A stretch of DNA of 64,000 nucleotides from an uncultured Alphaproteobacteria bacterium (GTDB lineage: Bacteria; Pseudomonadota; Alphaproteobacteria; Rhizobiales; Aestuariivirgaceae), in NCBI GenBank assembly GCA_937873445.1, contig CALMWF010000047.1:62542-126541 (forward strand), given 5' to 3'. The position numbers were made by a program, and so were the translations under genes. Positions 8,623 to 17,089 of the stretch are shown here, in pieces. Every line of letters begins with the position of its first letter. Positions within the stretch are counted from its first letter, which is position 1. The notes below the pieces were generated by a model, which made no database searches, was not told where the DNA came from, and saw only the letters and a list, made by a program, of their open reading frames with translations.

Positions 8623-10047
8623 ATGCACCGCCGCCATTTCCTTGCCCTTGCCGCCGGCTCTCTGGGGGCCGCCGCCCTGCCGCCCTCCCGTCCGGCTCTG
8701 GCGCTCTCCCCCGCCGTGCGCCTGGCCGCCACCACCCGCATCCTCGACATCAACGGCCGGCCTGGCACGGCCTATGGCCTGATGCAGCCCGACGGCAGGC
8801 AGGGTGCGGCCTTCATGGCGGGCGGAAATTTCCGCGTCGATCTCACCAATGCCCTGTCCGAGCCCACCCTCATCCACTGGCACGGGCTGGAGCCGCCCTG
8901 GGCTCAGGACGGCGTGCCCGGCCTGCCCCTGCCCCTGCTGCAGCCTTGGGAAATGCGGTCCTATGATTTTCCCCTTGCCCGCCCCGGCACCTACTGGATG
9001 CACGCCCACACCCTGCAGGAACAGGGCCTGCTGGCTGCCCCCCTCATCGTTCATGACCCCGCCGATCAGGCCCGCGACGAGCAGGAGGTGGTGATCCTGC
9101 TCCATGACTTTTCCTTCAAGACACCGGAGGAATTGCTCGCCGGGGTGAAGGGCAAGCCGGGTGCTGCCCTGCAGCCCATGGACCACGCCCACATGTCCGC
9201 CCAGCCCGGCATGGACATGTCCCACATGGACATGGGCGGCATGGCCATGGATGTGAACGATTTCCAGTTCGATGCCTATCTCGCCAACGACCGCACCCTC
9301 GATGACCCGGAAGTGGTGCGGGTGGAGCGGGGCGGCAGGATTCGCCTGCGCATCATCAACGGCGCCACCGCCACCGGCTACACCATCGACACCGGCACAC
9401 TGGACGCCACGGTCATGGCCGTGGACGGCACGGCGGTTGAACCGCTTGTCACCCGGCAATTCCCCCTCGCCATGGGCCAGCGGGTTGACCTTCGCCTTGC
9501 CCTTCCGGCGGCGGGGGCCTTCCCCATTCTGGCCCGGCGCGAGGGCGCGAAGGAGCGCGCCGGCATCATTCTCGCCACCGCCGGGGCGGCCATTCCGCGC
9601 CTTGCCGTCATGGGCACTGACGATGGCCCCCTTCTGACGCTGGCCATGGAGCAGCGCCTGCGAACTGCAGATCCCCTGCCCGCGCCCGCCGGAGACGCAA
9701 AGCCCTTCGAGGCCCACCTCTTCGGCAATATGGCAAGTTATGACTGGGGCATGATGCTGCCCACGCCGCTCAAGGTGCAGGCGGGCCAGCGCGCCACCAT
9801 CACCATGCACAACATGTCCATGATGATGCATCCCATGCATCTGCACGGCCATCATTTTCAGGTGGTGGAGATCAACGGCACGCCCCTGGCGGGTGCGGTG
9901 CGCGACACGGTTATTGTGCCGCCCATGGCAAAGGTGACCATTGCCTTCGACGCCGCCAATCCCGGCGGCGGCTGGCCCTTCCACTGTCACAACCTCTACC
10001 ACATGGCCAGCGGCATGATGACCACCATGGCCTATGACGGGGCCTGA
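8623..10047 (+). CDS. Multicopper oxidase, CopA/CueO-like, Tat-exported
   Basis: 474 residues starting at an ATG preceded by AGGACAG. The N-terminus MHRRHFLALAAGS is a Tat-type signal (RRHFL) ending near ALA at ~residue 27. Four copper-binding blocks: LIHWHG (~84), WMHAHTLQEQG (~126), HPMHLHGHHF (~402) and HCHNLYHMASGMM (~453), the last with the type-1 Cys, His and Met. A Met/His-rich insert (residues ~184-209, PMDHAHMS...MDMSHMDMGGMAMD) is typical of copper-tolerance oxidases. Expected role: periplasmic oxidation of Cu(I) or phenolic substrates. No cop/cus partner gene is adjacent. It lies in the accessory patch between rplY and prs, converging with prs. Confidence 0.88.
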   Translation: MHRRHFLALAAGSLGAAALPPSRPALALSPAVRLAATTRILDINGRPGTAYGLMQPDGRQGAAFMAGGNFRVDLTNALSEPTLIHWHGLEPPWAQDGVPGLPLPLLQPWEMRSYDFPLARPGTYWMHAHTLQEQGLLAAPLIVHDPADQARDEQEVVILLHDFSFKTPEELLAGVKGKPGAALQPMDHAHMSAQPGMDMSHMDMGGMAMDVNDFQFDAYLANDRTLDDPEVVRVERGGRIRLRIINGATATGYTIDTGTLDATVMAVDGTAVEPLVTRQFPLAMGQRVDLRLALPAAGAFPILARREGAKERAGIILATAGAAIPRLAVMGTDDGPLLTLAMEQRLRTADPLPAPAGDAKPFEAHLFGNMASYDWGMMLPTPLKVQAGQRATITMHNMSMMMHPMHLHGHHFQVVEINGTPLAGAVRDTVIVPPMAKVTIAFDAANPGGGWPFHCHNLYHMASGMMTTMAYDGA

Positions 10048-10064
10048 CCGGAGCGGGCCGAAGC

Positions 10065-10997
10065 CTATTCAAACAGGCTGGAAACGCTTTCCTCGCGGCT
10101 GGTGCGGCCGATGGCCTCGCCCAGCAGGGCGGCAATGGGAATGACGCGGATGTTGCGCGCCACCTTCATGGCCTCGGTGGGCTGGATCGAATCCGTCACC
10201 ACCAGGTTCTTGAGCTTGGATGAGGTGATGCGCGACACCGCCCCGCCCGACAGCACGCCATGGGTGATATAGGCGGTGACATCCCGCGCACCCTGCGCCA
10301 TCAGCGCGTCTGCCGCGTTGCACAGCGTGCCGCCCGAATCGACAATGTCATCGATCAGGATGCATGACTTGCCCGCCACCTCGCCGATGATGTTCATCAC
10401 CTCGGATTCACCGGCGCGCTCGCGACGCTTGTCCACGATGGCCAGCGGCGTGCCCAGCCTTTTGGCCAGCGCCCGGGCGCGCACCACGCCGCCCACGTCC
10501 GGCGACACCACCACCGTATTGGCCGTGTCATAATGCTGCTTGATGTCGCGCACAAACACCGGCCCGGCAAACAGATTGTCGGTCGGAATGTCGAAGAAGC
10601 CCTGGATCTGCCCGGCGTGAAGATCGACCGTCAGCACCCGGTCAGCCCCGGCGCGGGTGATGAGATTGGCCACGAGCTTGGCCGAAATCGGCGTGCGCGG
10701 GCCGGGTTTGCGGTCCTGCCGGGCATAGCCGAAATAGGGAATGACCGCGGTGATGCGCTTGGCCGAGGCGCGCTTCAGCGCGTCGATGATGATCAGCAGT
10801 TCCATCAGGTGATCATTGGTCGGGAACGAGGTGGACTGAACCACGAACATGTCCTGTCCGCGCACATTCTCCTGAATCTCGACGAAGATCTCCATGTCGT
10901 TGAAGCGCTTCACCACCGCCTTGGTGATGGGCAGATTGAGATAGGAGCAGATGGCTTCGGCCAGCGGCCGGTTGCTGTTGCCCGAAACGATTTTCAT
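10065..10997 (-). CDS. prs: Ribose-phosphate pyrophosphokinase (PRPP synthetase)
   Basis: 310 residues. Makes PRPP from ribose-5-phosphate and ATP for nucleotide, His and Trp synthesis. Motifs: [15 protein letters not shown] at the start, [39 protein letters not shown], and the PRPP loop [17 protein letters not shown]. The start is either of two adjacent ATGs (11000 or 10997); I take the second, which gives the canonical MKIVSG. No clear ribosome site is seen. Neighbours on the left are accessory; on the right a small membrane protein is divergent. Confidence 0.95.
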   Translation of the reverse strand: MKIVSGNSNRPLAEAICSYLNLPITKAVVKRFNDMEIFVEIQENVRGQDMFVVQSTSFPTNDHLMELLIIIDALKRASAKRITAVIPYFGYARQDRKPGPRTPISAKLVANLITRAGADRVLTVDLHAGQIQGFFDIPTDNLFAGPVFVRDIKQHYDTANTVVVSPDVGGVVRARALAKRLGTPLAIVDKRRERAGESEVMNIIGEVAGKSCILIDDIVDSGGTLCNAADALMAQGARDVTAYITHGVLSGGAVSRITSSKLKNLVVTDSIQPTEAMKVARNIRVIPIAALLGEAIGRTSREESVSSLFE

Positions 10998-11184
10998 CAT
11001 GGGTAAGGACTCGGCGGCTCTGGGGTTCGCCGGGTCTATATCAATGCCCGCGCCCAAGCGCAAACCCGCCCTTGCCCCTGTTCACAGGCAGGGTGAACGG
11101 CAGTCCGCCCCCGGGCGGGTGGTTGCCCGCCCCCCTTCCTGCCTTTACCATCATAAACCCTGCATGACCGGAAGGGGCTGCACC

Positions 11185-11562
11185 ATGACGCCAAGGCCAA
11201 CCCGCCCGACCACCCCGCGCAGCATGGCCGTGGCCGCCATGCTCTTTGGTGTGCTCACCCTTCTCTCCGGGGGCCGGGCGCTGTTTGGCGGCGTCGACAT
11301 GGGCCATGTCGTGCCTTTTGTGCTGTGGTTCAATTTTCTCGCCGGTTTTGCCTATGTGGCCGCCGGCTGGGGCCTGTGGCGCGGGCTGGGCTGGGCCATG
11401 CCGCTCTCTGCCGTCATTGCCGCCGCCACCGCCCTCATTTTCCTTGCCTTTCTGGTCCATGTGGGGCGGGGCGGCGCCTATGAACCGCGCACCATGGCGG
11501 CCCTGGTGCTGCGCACCGGCTTCTGGACAGTGGTGACCCTGCTGCTCCGCCGCCGCCGCTGA
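11185..11562 (+). CDS. Small multi-pass membrane protein, function unknown
   Basis: 125 residues with a GGAAGGGG ribosome site 7 bases before the ATG at 11185 (an alternative ATG at 11164 lacks one). About four hydrophobic helices: residues ~15-35 (AVAAMLFGVLTLLSGGRALF), ~43-65, ~70-92 and a last one near the C-terminus that ends RRRR. The four-helix layout resembles DoxX-like or DUF-type integral membrane proteins, but I cannot name the family. It converges with the lipoprotein gene five bases away. Confidence 0.65.
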   Translation: MTPRPTRPTTPRSMAVAAMLFGVLTLLSGGRALFGGVDMGHVVPFVLWFNFLAGFAYVAAGWGLWRGLGWAMPLSAVIAAATALIFLAFLVHVGRGGAYEPRTMAALVLRTGFWTVVTLLLRRRR

Positions 11563-11567
11563 ACCGG

Positions 11568-12233
11568 TCAGCGGTTCTGCTGGACAATCTGGAAGATGCC
11601 GTCGGCGGCCCCCTGGGCAGCGAAGGTGGCGGCCTCGCCCCAGCCCTGCGCCAGACTGCCTGCCGCCACATCATTGGCCTGCGATAGATCGCCCAGTGAA
11701 CCGCCGTCTGGCCGTTCCACCCGCCAGTTGATGGTCACCATGTCCTTGCCCCCCTGCCCCGGCGCGATCTTCACCCGTCCGCGGATGGTCAGCGCATCCT
11801 TGCGGGGTGCCGTCAAAACCGGCCAGCCCGCATCGGCCAGCACCTTGCGCATGGCCGCCGTCAGTTCCTGGTTTTTCTTCGGTCCATCCCCCGTCACCGG
11901 CACCACCGCCACCGACGTGATCTCCACCGCATCCTTGCCGGGCTTAGGCCTGGCTTCGGGCGCGGGCCGGGCCGGCTCGCTGGCGGGCGGCGGCGGCGCC
12001 GGTGGGGCGGCCAGCGGCGGCGGCGCGGCCGCCATCGGGCCATTCAGCGTTTCCAGATCAATATCCTTGCCCGCGTCCGGCCCGGCCCGCACCAGTGCCT
12101 CCCACGGCGGGGCCACCATTTTCTCGGCCTCGCCCGACACCGGCTGCTCCTTGGCAAAGGGCAGCACCGCCGATGTGCAGCCCGCCAGCATCAGGGCCAG
12201 CAGCACAGGAAGAATGCGCTTCACGAAAATCAT
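11568..12233 (-). CDS. Putative lipoprotein with Pro/Ala-rich linker
   Basis: About 221 residues. A type II signal peptide ends in the lipobox LAGC within residues ~14-18, so it should be lipidated at Cys and exported. A Pro/Ala-rich stretch (residues ~66-100) is followed by a compact C-terminal domain (VEITSVAVVPVTGDG...LADAGWPVL...GRVKIAPG) of a type seen in uncharacterised alphaproteobacterial lipoproteins. It is the last gene of the lgt-midA-pgeF minus-strand run; Lgt is the enzyme that would attach its lipid. Start is uncertain: GTG at 12245 or ATG at 12233. Confidence 0.7.
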   Translation of the reverse strand: MIFVKRILPVLLALMLAGCTSAVLPFAKEQPVSGEAEKMVAPPWEALVRAGPDAGKDIDLETLNGPMAAAPPPLAAPPAPPPPASEPARPAPEARPKPGKDAVEITSVAVVPVTGDGPKKNQELTAAMRKVLADAGWPVLTAPRKDALTIRGRVKIAPGQGGKDMVTINWRVERPDGGSLGDLSQANDVAAGSLAQGWGEAATFAAQGAADGIFQIVQQNR

Positions 12234-12272
12234 GCCGTCTTTCACCGCACAATCATGGCCCCGGCGTGGCGT

Positions 12273-13031
12273 TCAGCTGGTCAGCGCAATGGCCGACACC
12301 TGCCGCCCATAATCGGCCTCGTGCCGGTGGGTGGTGCGGCGGAAGGAAAAGAACCAGCGCTCATGCTGATAGGTGCAGAGGTCGAGATTGCGGATGCGCT
12401 CGACGCCCGCCGCCCCCAGCCGGGCCATCAGATAGGCGGGCAGGTCAAACATGAGATGGCCAGGCCTGACCGATGGCGTGAAGTAGCGTTCGCTGTCGGC
12501 ATCTCTCTCAAGAAAGGGTGTGGGAAAATCGGTGCTCACCTCATAATTGCGCGCCGAGATGGTGGGGCCCAGCACGGCCACGATGTTTTCGCGGCGGGCG
12601 CCAAGCTGCACCATGGCGGCCACCGTCGCCTCGGCAATGCCATGCAGCGCCCCCTTCCAGCCGGCATGGGCCGCCCCGATGACCCGTGCTGAAGCATCAG
12701 CAAAGAGCAGCGGCCCGCAGTCCGCCGTCAGCACGCCCAGCGCCAGCCCCGGCATGTTGGTGACCAGCCCGTCCACCCGCGGCCGCTGGTCTGCCGGCCA
12801 TGGTCGGTCCACCACCGCCACCTCGGCGCTGTGCACCTGAAAACCCGTTATCAGATCGGAGGCCCGCAGATGCTCCACCACCCGCGCCCGGTTCTCGGCC
12901 ACCAGAACGGGATCATCGCCCGATCCCAGCCCGCAGTTGAGCGAGGCGAACACACCCGACGACACGCCGCCCTCGCGGGTGAAGAAGCCGTGCGTGATGC
13001 CACGGTGGGTGAGGAGCGGGGAAGTGATCAT
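12273..13031 (-). CDS. pgeF: Purine nucleoside phosphorylase / peptidoglycan editing factor (laccase-domain, YfiH family)
   Basis: 252 residues. Motifs: HGFFTREGGVSSGVFASLNCGLGSGDD, QVHSAEV, ADCGPLLFAD, GAAHAGWKGALHGIAEATV and the C-terminal CTY...FFSFRR. The zinc site (His, Cys, His) is intact: H in QVHS, C in TADCGP, H in AAHAGW. The family has been described as adenosine deaminase/purine phosphorylase-type enzymes and, in E. coli, as an editing activity in peptidoglycan synthesis. Overlaps the midA-like gene by ATGA (13028-13031). Confidence 0.93.
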   Translation of the reverse strand: MITSPLLTHRGITHGFFTREGGVSSGVFASLNCGLGSGDDPVLVAENRARVVEHLRASDLITGFQVHSAEVAVVDRPWPADQRPRVDGLVTNMPGLALGVLTADCGPLLFADASARVIGAAHAGWKGALHGIAEATVAAMVQLGARRENIVAVLGPTISARNYEVSTDFPTPFLERDADSERYFTPSVRPGHLMFDLPAYLMARLGAAGVERIRNLDLCTYQHERWFFSFRRTTHRHEADYGRQVSAIALTS

Positions 13032-14086
13032 GACACCCCGAAGGGATAGGGAGCCGGAGTGCGGGGAGAATGGACGGTCATGACCTTGAACAGTGCGCCC
13101 ATTGCCGCCTCCTCCGCAAGCCGTCTTGCAGCACTGAGGAAGTTTTCCCTATCGCCCCCCTGCAGCTGCCCCGCCAGCCGCTCCACCCTGGCCGCCAGCC
13201 CCATGGCGGTGAGAAAATCGCCCTGCCTCATCACCGGCGGCACCACCGCTCCGCCGCGCCGGAAGGCATGGCCCAATTGCTCGAAATCCACATGGGAGGT
13301 GATGTCGGCCTCCCCCGGCCGCTCCAGCACAGCGGCAAAACCATGGGCGCGCACCGCCTGCAATGTGTCGCCCGGCGCTGTGACCGTGTGGCCGTAATCA
13401 ATGACCAGCGCCGCCCCTCCCTGGGCCTTCAGCCGGTCGCCCAGCGCCTCGGCCACCGCCTCGCGCTCCGGCGCCACTTCCATGACCGCGCCGTCCTGTC
13501 CCGACAGGCCAAGCTTCACCGGCTGCGCCGCCAGGCCAAGCTTCAGCCCGCCGCCCTGCAGCCCCACCAGCCGCTCGAACCAGCGCCCGCCCCGGCATTC
13601 AAACTGGCGGATGGGCAGGGCATCGAAAAATTCATTGGCAATGACCAGGGCAGGCCCGGCAGGCAGGCTTTCCAGGCTGAAATGCCAGGTCGCCCCCGGC
13701 CCCAGCCGCGCCGCCTGAGCGGCGCGCAGCACCGGGCTGGTCTCGATCAGATGCAGCTTCGCCGCCTTGCCGAAATGCGGCCTGACCTGCGCGGCGCGCA
13801 ACAGATCGGCCATCAGCGTGCCCCGCCCCGGCCCCAGTTCCACCAGCAGGAAGGACTGAGGCTCGCCCATGGCCTGCCATTGCGCCACCGCCCACACGCC
13901 AATCAGTTCGCCGAACACCTGCGAAATCTCCGGCGCGGTGGTGAAGTCTCCCGCCGTGCCAAGGGGGTCGCGGGTGATGTAATAGCCGTGCTGCGGGTGG
14001 GCCAGCGCCACGGTCATGAAGCGGTCAATCCCCATGGGACCGTCAGTCTCGATCATCGTGCGGATGATGCGTGACAAAGGCGTCAT
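13028..14086 (-). CDS. SAM-dependent methyltransferase of the MidA/NDUFAF7 family
   Basis: 352 residues. Motifs: MGIDRFMTVALAHPQHGYYITRDPLG, DFTTAPEISQVFGELIGVW, the SAM-binding VELGPGRGTLMADLLRA, NEFFDALPIRQF and VIDYGHT. The mitochondrial homologue NDUFAF7 methylates an arginine of a complex I subunit; the bacterial role is assumed to be similar but is not shown here. The start at 14086 overlaps the lgt stop (ATGA), so lgt-midA-pgeF are translationally coupled. Confidence 0.92.
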   Translation of the reverse strand: MTPLSRIIRTMIETDGPMGIDRFMTVALAHPQHGYYITRDPLGTAGDFTTAPEISQVFGELIGVWAVAQWQAMGEPQSFLLVELGPGRGTLMADLLRAAQVRPHFGKAAKLHLIETSPVLRAAQAARLGPGATWHFSLESLPAGPALVIANEFFDALPIRQFECRGGRWFERLVGLQGGGLKLGLAAQPVKLGLSGQDGAVMEVAPEREAVAEALGDRLKAQGGAALVIDYGHTVTAPGDTLQAVRAHGFAAVLERPGEADITSHVDFEQLGHAFRRGGAVVPPVMRQGDFLTAMGLAARVERLAGQLQGGDRENFLSAARRLAEEAAMGALFKVMTVHSPRTPAPYPFGVS

Positions 14087-14892
14087 GGCGTCCGGCCCGA
14101 GCGCCCCCACAGCCACACCCCCACCGCAAACAGCGGCAGCGACAGGATCATGCCCATGGTGAGGAAGCCGCCGAAGGTGCCGAGAAAGGCGTCCGGCTCG
14201 CGCACCGTTTCAACGGCCATGCGCGAGGCCGCATAACCCATGGCAAAAATGGCCGAGGCCCGCCCCGGCCGGGCCAGCGCCCGATAGGCCCACACCGCCA
14301 CATTCACGGCAATGAACAGGGCCACCCCCTCCAGCGCCATTTCATAAAGCTGGCTGGGGTGGCGGGCGCCACCCGCCGTCGGGAATGCCACCGCCCAGGG
14401 CACATCGGTCACCCGCCCATAGAGTTCGCCGTTGATGAAATTGGCAAGCCGGCCGAACCCCAGCCCCACCGGTACTGCGGCCGCGCCGAGATCGAGCAGC
14501 CGGTCAAGCCGCACCCCCTGCTGGCGGCCCCAGATGAGACAGGCCGCCACCACGCCAAGGAAGCCGCCATGGAACGACATGCCGCCATCCCACACCTTGA
14601 AGATGTCGAGCGGCGCGGCAAGGTAGCGCAGCGGCTCATAGAACAGCACATAGCCCAGCCGCCCGCCCAGAATGACCCCCAGCATGGTCCAGAAAAACAG
14701 GTCATCCACCTGCTCGCGGGCAAGCGTCGGCACCGTGCCCGGCCACAGCTTTGGCGTCGTCACCAGCCGCTTCATGTACCAGTTGGCGAAGATGAAGGCG
14801 GCAATGTAGGCAAGCCCATACCAGCGCACCGCCAAAGGGCCGATGGAAAAGGCGACGGGATCAAAGTCCGGAAAGGCGATGGCTGCCAGCAT
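14083..14892 (-). CDS. lgt: Phosphatidylglycerol-prolipoprotein diacylglyceryl transferase
   Basis: 269 residues, about seven membrane helices. Signature GFGRLANFINGELYGRVTDVPWA (Lgt motif with the essential Arg and Asn), plus HPSQLYEMALEG and GGMSFHGGFLGV with the conserved His. The first step of lipoprotein maturation: transfers diacylglycerol from phosphatidylglycerol to the lipobox Cys. Start at 14892 is backed by AGGAAGG. First gene of the lgt-midA-pgeF-lipoprotein run, divergent from ubiK. Confidence 0.95.
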   Translation of the reverse strand: MLAAIAFPDFDPVAFSIGPLAVRWYGLAYIAAFIFANWYMKRLVTTPKLWPGTVPTLAREQVDDLFFWTMLGVILGGRLGYVLFYEPLRYLAAPLDIFKVWDGGMSFHGGFLGVVAACLIWGRQQGVRLDRLLDLGAAAVPVGLGFGRLANFINGELYGRVTDVPWAVAFPTAGGARHPSQLYEMALEGVALFIAVNVAVWAYRALARPGRASAIFAMGYAASRMAVETVREPDAFLGTFGGFLTMGMILSLPLFAVGVWLWGRSGRTP

Positions 14893-15027
14893 GCTGCCTT
14901 CCTGCCCCGGAACGCGGCTGCTGTCCAGCACACGCCTTTACCAGTTTCCGGCCTTGCCCCTTGAATGTGGCGCCCCCCGGCCCTAGCTAGGGGAAAGATT
15001 GAGGCCCCTGCCCCGGAAGGTTACACC

Positions 15028-15285
15028 ATGACCCAGAATTCCTCGCGCTTCTTCGATGAAATTGCTAAGATGATGTCCAACGCCTCCGGCATGGCTCAGG
15101 GCTTTCGCCGTGAAATCGACACTCTGGTGCAGGCCCAGGTCGAGCGTGTGCTCAACAATCTCAATGTTGTGAAGCGCGAAGAGTTTGATGTCGTCCGCGA
15201 TCTCGCGGAGAAGGCGCGCACTGAAAATGACGCGCTGGCAGCCCGCATTGCCGAACTGGAACAGCGCCTCTCGGCCAGGGGCTGA
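15028..15285 (+). CDS. ubiK: Ubiquinone biosynthesis accessory factor UbiK (BMFP/YqiC family)
   Basis: 85 residues, family-typical. N-terminal amphipathic part (FFDEIAKMMSNASGMAQGFRREID) and a C-terminal coiled coil (VKREEFDVVRDLAEKARTENDALAARIAELEQRL). The family trimerises, binds membranes and assists the Ubi complex in aerobic ubiquinone synthesis. Start chosen at the ATG 15028 after GGAAGG. It is divergent from lgt, the usual alphaproteobacterial neighbour. Confidence 0.87.
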   Translation: MTQNSSRFFDEIAKMMSNASGMAQGFRREIDTLVQAQVERVLNNLNVVKREEFDVVRDLAEKARTENDALAARIAELEQRLSARG

Positions 15286-15422
15286 AAGAGCGCCGCCTGA
15301 TTCGCGCCTGCTCCCTCTGCAACTTTGATGTGGAGGAATCAGTTGCGGCGTTGCTGCGACTCAAACGCACCGTCATCTTCGCCCCGTGACCCGGACGATT
15401 CGTCCGTTGGCAGAGGAATGAG
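15286..15422. promoter_or_regulatory. Intergenic region with four GANTC methylation sites and a palindrome
   Basis: Between ubiK and ybjN. GANTC pentamers (CcrM target in alphaproteobacteria) at 15299-15303 (GATTC, overlapping the region start), 15336-15340 (GAATC), 15358-15362 (GACTC) and 15397-15401 (GATTC). The last is inside a perfect 13-base palindrome GGACGATTCGTCC (15393-15405) close to the ybjN start. This density suggests that ybjN transcription is linked to cell-cycle methylation (GcrA/CcrM); that is inference. The ribosome site is GAGGAATGAG. Confidence 0.5.
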
Positions 15423-15920
15423 ATGGGCGCGGCGCTTGCACAGACCACCGACTTCGTAAATCCGCTGGACCGCGTTGAGCGCCTGGCTGAGCGGCGCGAC
15501 TGGCCGGTGGACCGCACCAATGACCATGAAGTCAACATGCGCGTGGCCAGCGCCTGGAATGACCTGTCGCTGTCGCTCAACTGGCATGATGATCTGGAGG
15601 CGCTGCACCTTGCCTGCGCCTATGACATCAAGGTGCCGGACAAGCACCGCCCCGAAGTCATCCGCCTTCTGGCGCTCATCAACGCCCGTCTCTATGCCGG
15701 GCACTTCGACCTGTGGAATGACGGCAGTGTCATCTATCGCCACAGCCTGACGCTGGCCGGCGGGGCGGTGGCCAATGATGCCCAGTGCGAGGCCATGATC
15801 CGCCAGGGGCTGGCGGCCTGCGAGGTTTATTTTCCGGCCCTGCAATTCGTCGTCTGGGCCGGGCGCAACGCCGAGGACGCCATGGCCGGCGCCCTGTTTG
15901 AAACCATGGGTGAGGCCTGA
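15423..15920 (+). CDS. YbjN domain-containing protein
   Basis: 165 residues with the alphaproteobacterial YbjN pattern: NPLDRVERLAERRDWPVDR, NDLSLSLNWHDDLEALHLACAYD, VPDKHRPEVIRLLALINARLYAGHFDLW, IYRHSLTL and AACEVYFPALQFVVWAG. YbjN resembles type III secretion chaperones in fold and is described as a pleiotropic stress/motility factor; no enzyme activity is expected. It is followed by proC after 3 bases. The dense GANTC cluster upstream is notable. Confidence 0.88.
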   Translation: MGAALAQTTDFVNPLDRVERLAERRDWPVDRTNDHEVNMRVASAWNDLSLSLNWHDDLEALHLACAYDIKVPDKHRPEVIRLLALINARLYAGHFDLWNDGSVIYRHSLTLAGGAVANDAQCEAMIRQGLAACEVYFPALQFVVWAGRNAEDAMAGALFETMGEA

Positions 15921-15923
15921 GTC

Positions 15924-16748
15924 ATGACCGCCATAAAGCTCACCGGCACACTGGTTCTGATCGGCGCGGGCAAGATGGGCGGCGCCATGCTGGAAGGCTG
16001 GCTGGCCGGTGGCGTTGATGCCGCCCGCGTCACCGTGATGGAGCCCGCCCCGTCGGAAGCCCTGCTGGCCCTGCAGGGGCGTTACGGCTTTCGCCTCAAC
16101 CCCGATGCCGCCACCATCACCAATGCCGAAGTCATTCTCATCGCGGTCAAGCCGCAGGTGATGGACGAGGTTCTGCCGCCGGTGGCCGGTGTGGTCCGGC
16201 CCGGCGCGCTGGTTCTGTCGGTGGTGGCGGGCAAGACCATTGCCGGCATTGCCCGCCACTTTGCCGAGGGCGTGGCCATCATCCGCACCATTCCCAACAC
16301 GCCTGCCGCCGTGGGCCGGGGCATCACCGCCATGACCGCCAGTCCCGACGTCACCCCAGCTCAGGCCAGGCTGGCCGAGACCCTGCTGTCGGCCATCGGC
16401 GAGGTGGTGACGGTGGCCGATGAAAGCCTGATTGACGCCGCCACCGCCGTGTCCGGGTCCGGCCCGGCCTATGTGTTCTATCTCACCGAATGTCTGGCGG
16501 CAGCGGGCGAAAAGCAGGGCCTGCCGCCCGATGTGGCCACCCGGCTGGCGCGCGCCACCGTGGCCGGAGCGGGCGAACTGATGCGCGCCACCGGCACCGC
16601 GGCGGCCACGCTGCGCCAGAATGTGACCTCGCCCAAGGGCACCACCTATGCCGCCCTGCAGGTGCTGATGGCCGGCAACGGCCTGCAGCCGCTGCTGGAT
16701 GAGGCGGTTGCCGCTGCCTGCGCCCGCTCACGGGAATTGGCCTCGTGA
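15924..16748 (+). CDS. proC: Pyrroline-5-carboxylate reductase
   Basis: 274 residues. Last step of proline synthesis (P5C + NAD(P)H -> proline). Rossmann GAGKMGGAMLEGWL near residue 13, VKPQVMDEVLPPV, RTIPNTPAAVGRGITAM, and the family signature AVSGSGPAYVFYLTECLAAAG with later VTSPKGTTYAAL. Third in order after ubiK and ybjN; its last bases overlap the start of the tRNA-binding protein gene. Confidence 0.95.
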   Translation: MTAIKLTGTLVLIGAGKMGGAMLEGWLAGGVDAARVTVMEPAPSEALLALQGRYGFRLNPDAATITNAEVILIAVKPQVMDEVLPPVAGVVRPGALVLSVVAGKTIAGIARHFAEGVAIIRTIPNTPAAVGRGITAMTASPDVTPAQARLAETLLSAIGEVVTVADESLIDAATAVSGSGPAYVFYLTECLAAAGEKQGLPPDVATRLARATVAGAGELMRATGTAAATLRQNVTSPKGTTYAALQVLMAGNGLQPLLDEAVAAACARSRELAS

Positions 16749-17083
16749 CCCCCATCAGCTTTGCCGACTTTGAAAAGGTCGATATCCGCATCGGCACCAT
16801 CATCGAGGTGCTGCCCTTTCCGGAGGCTAGGAAACCCGCCTTCAAGCTGAAGATCGACTTCGGCCCCGCCATCGGCGTGAAGAAATCCTCGGCCCAGATC
16901 ACCAAGCATTACACGGCCGCTGAACTGGTCGGGCGGCAGGTGGCGGCGGTGGTCAATTTTCCGCCGCGCCAGATCGGCCCCTTCATGTCCGAGGTGCTGA
17001 CCCTTGGCTTTCCGGATGAGGAAGGCGGCGTGGTGCTGGTGGCCGTCACCCATGCCGTGCCCAACGGCGGCAAGCTGTTCTGA
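16745..17083 (+). CDS. tRNA-binding (CsaA-like) protein
   Basis: 112 residues, a stand-alone OB-fold tRNA-binding domain: FADFEKVDIRIGTIIEVLPFPEARKPAFKLKIDFG, KKSSAQITKHYTAAELVGRQVAAVVNFPPRQIGPFMSEVLTLGF. CsaA-type proteins bind tRNA or act as export-linked chaperones. GTG start at 16745 overlaps the proC stop. It converges with the sensor kinase gene (6-base gap). Confidence 0.9.
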   Translation: MTPISFADFEKVDIRIGTIIEVLPFPEARKPAFKLKIDFGPAIGVKKSSAQITKHYTAAELVGRQVAAVVNFPPRQIGPFMSEVLTLGFPDEEGGVVLVAVTHAVPNGGKLF

Positions 17084-17089
17084 CAGGCT

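Noticed and set aside
8548-10002. 484-codon open frame on the strand opposite the multicopper oxidase
   Set aside because: High-GC shadow frame; His/Gly/Arg-rich translation without any family pattern, while the plus-strand frame has all copper motifs.
12241-12272. Possible small RNA or gene between the lipoprotein gene and pgeF
   Set aside because: Only about 30-40 bases, no structure and no ribosome site.
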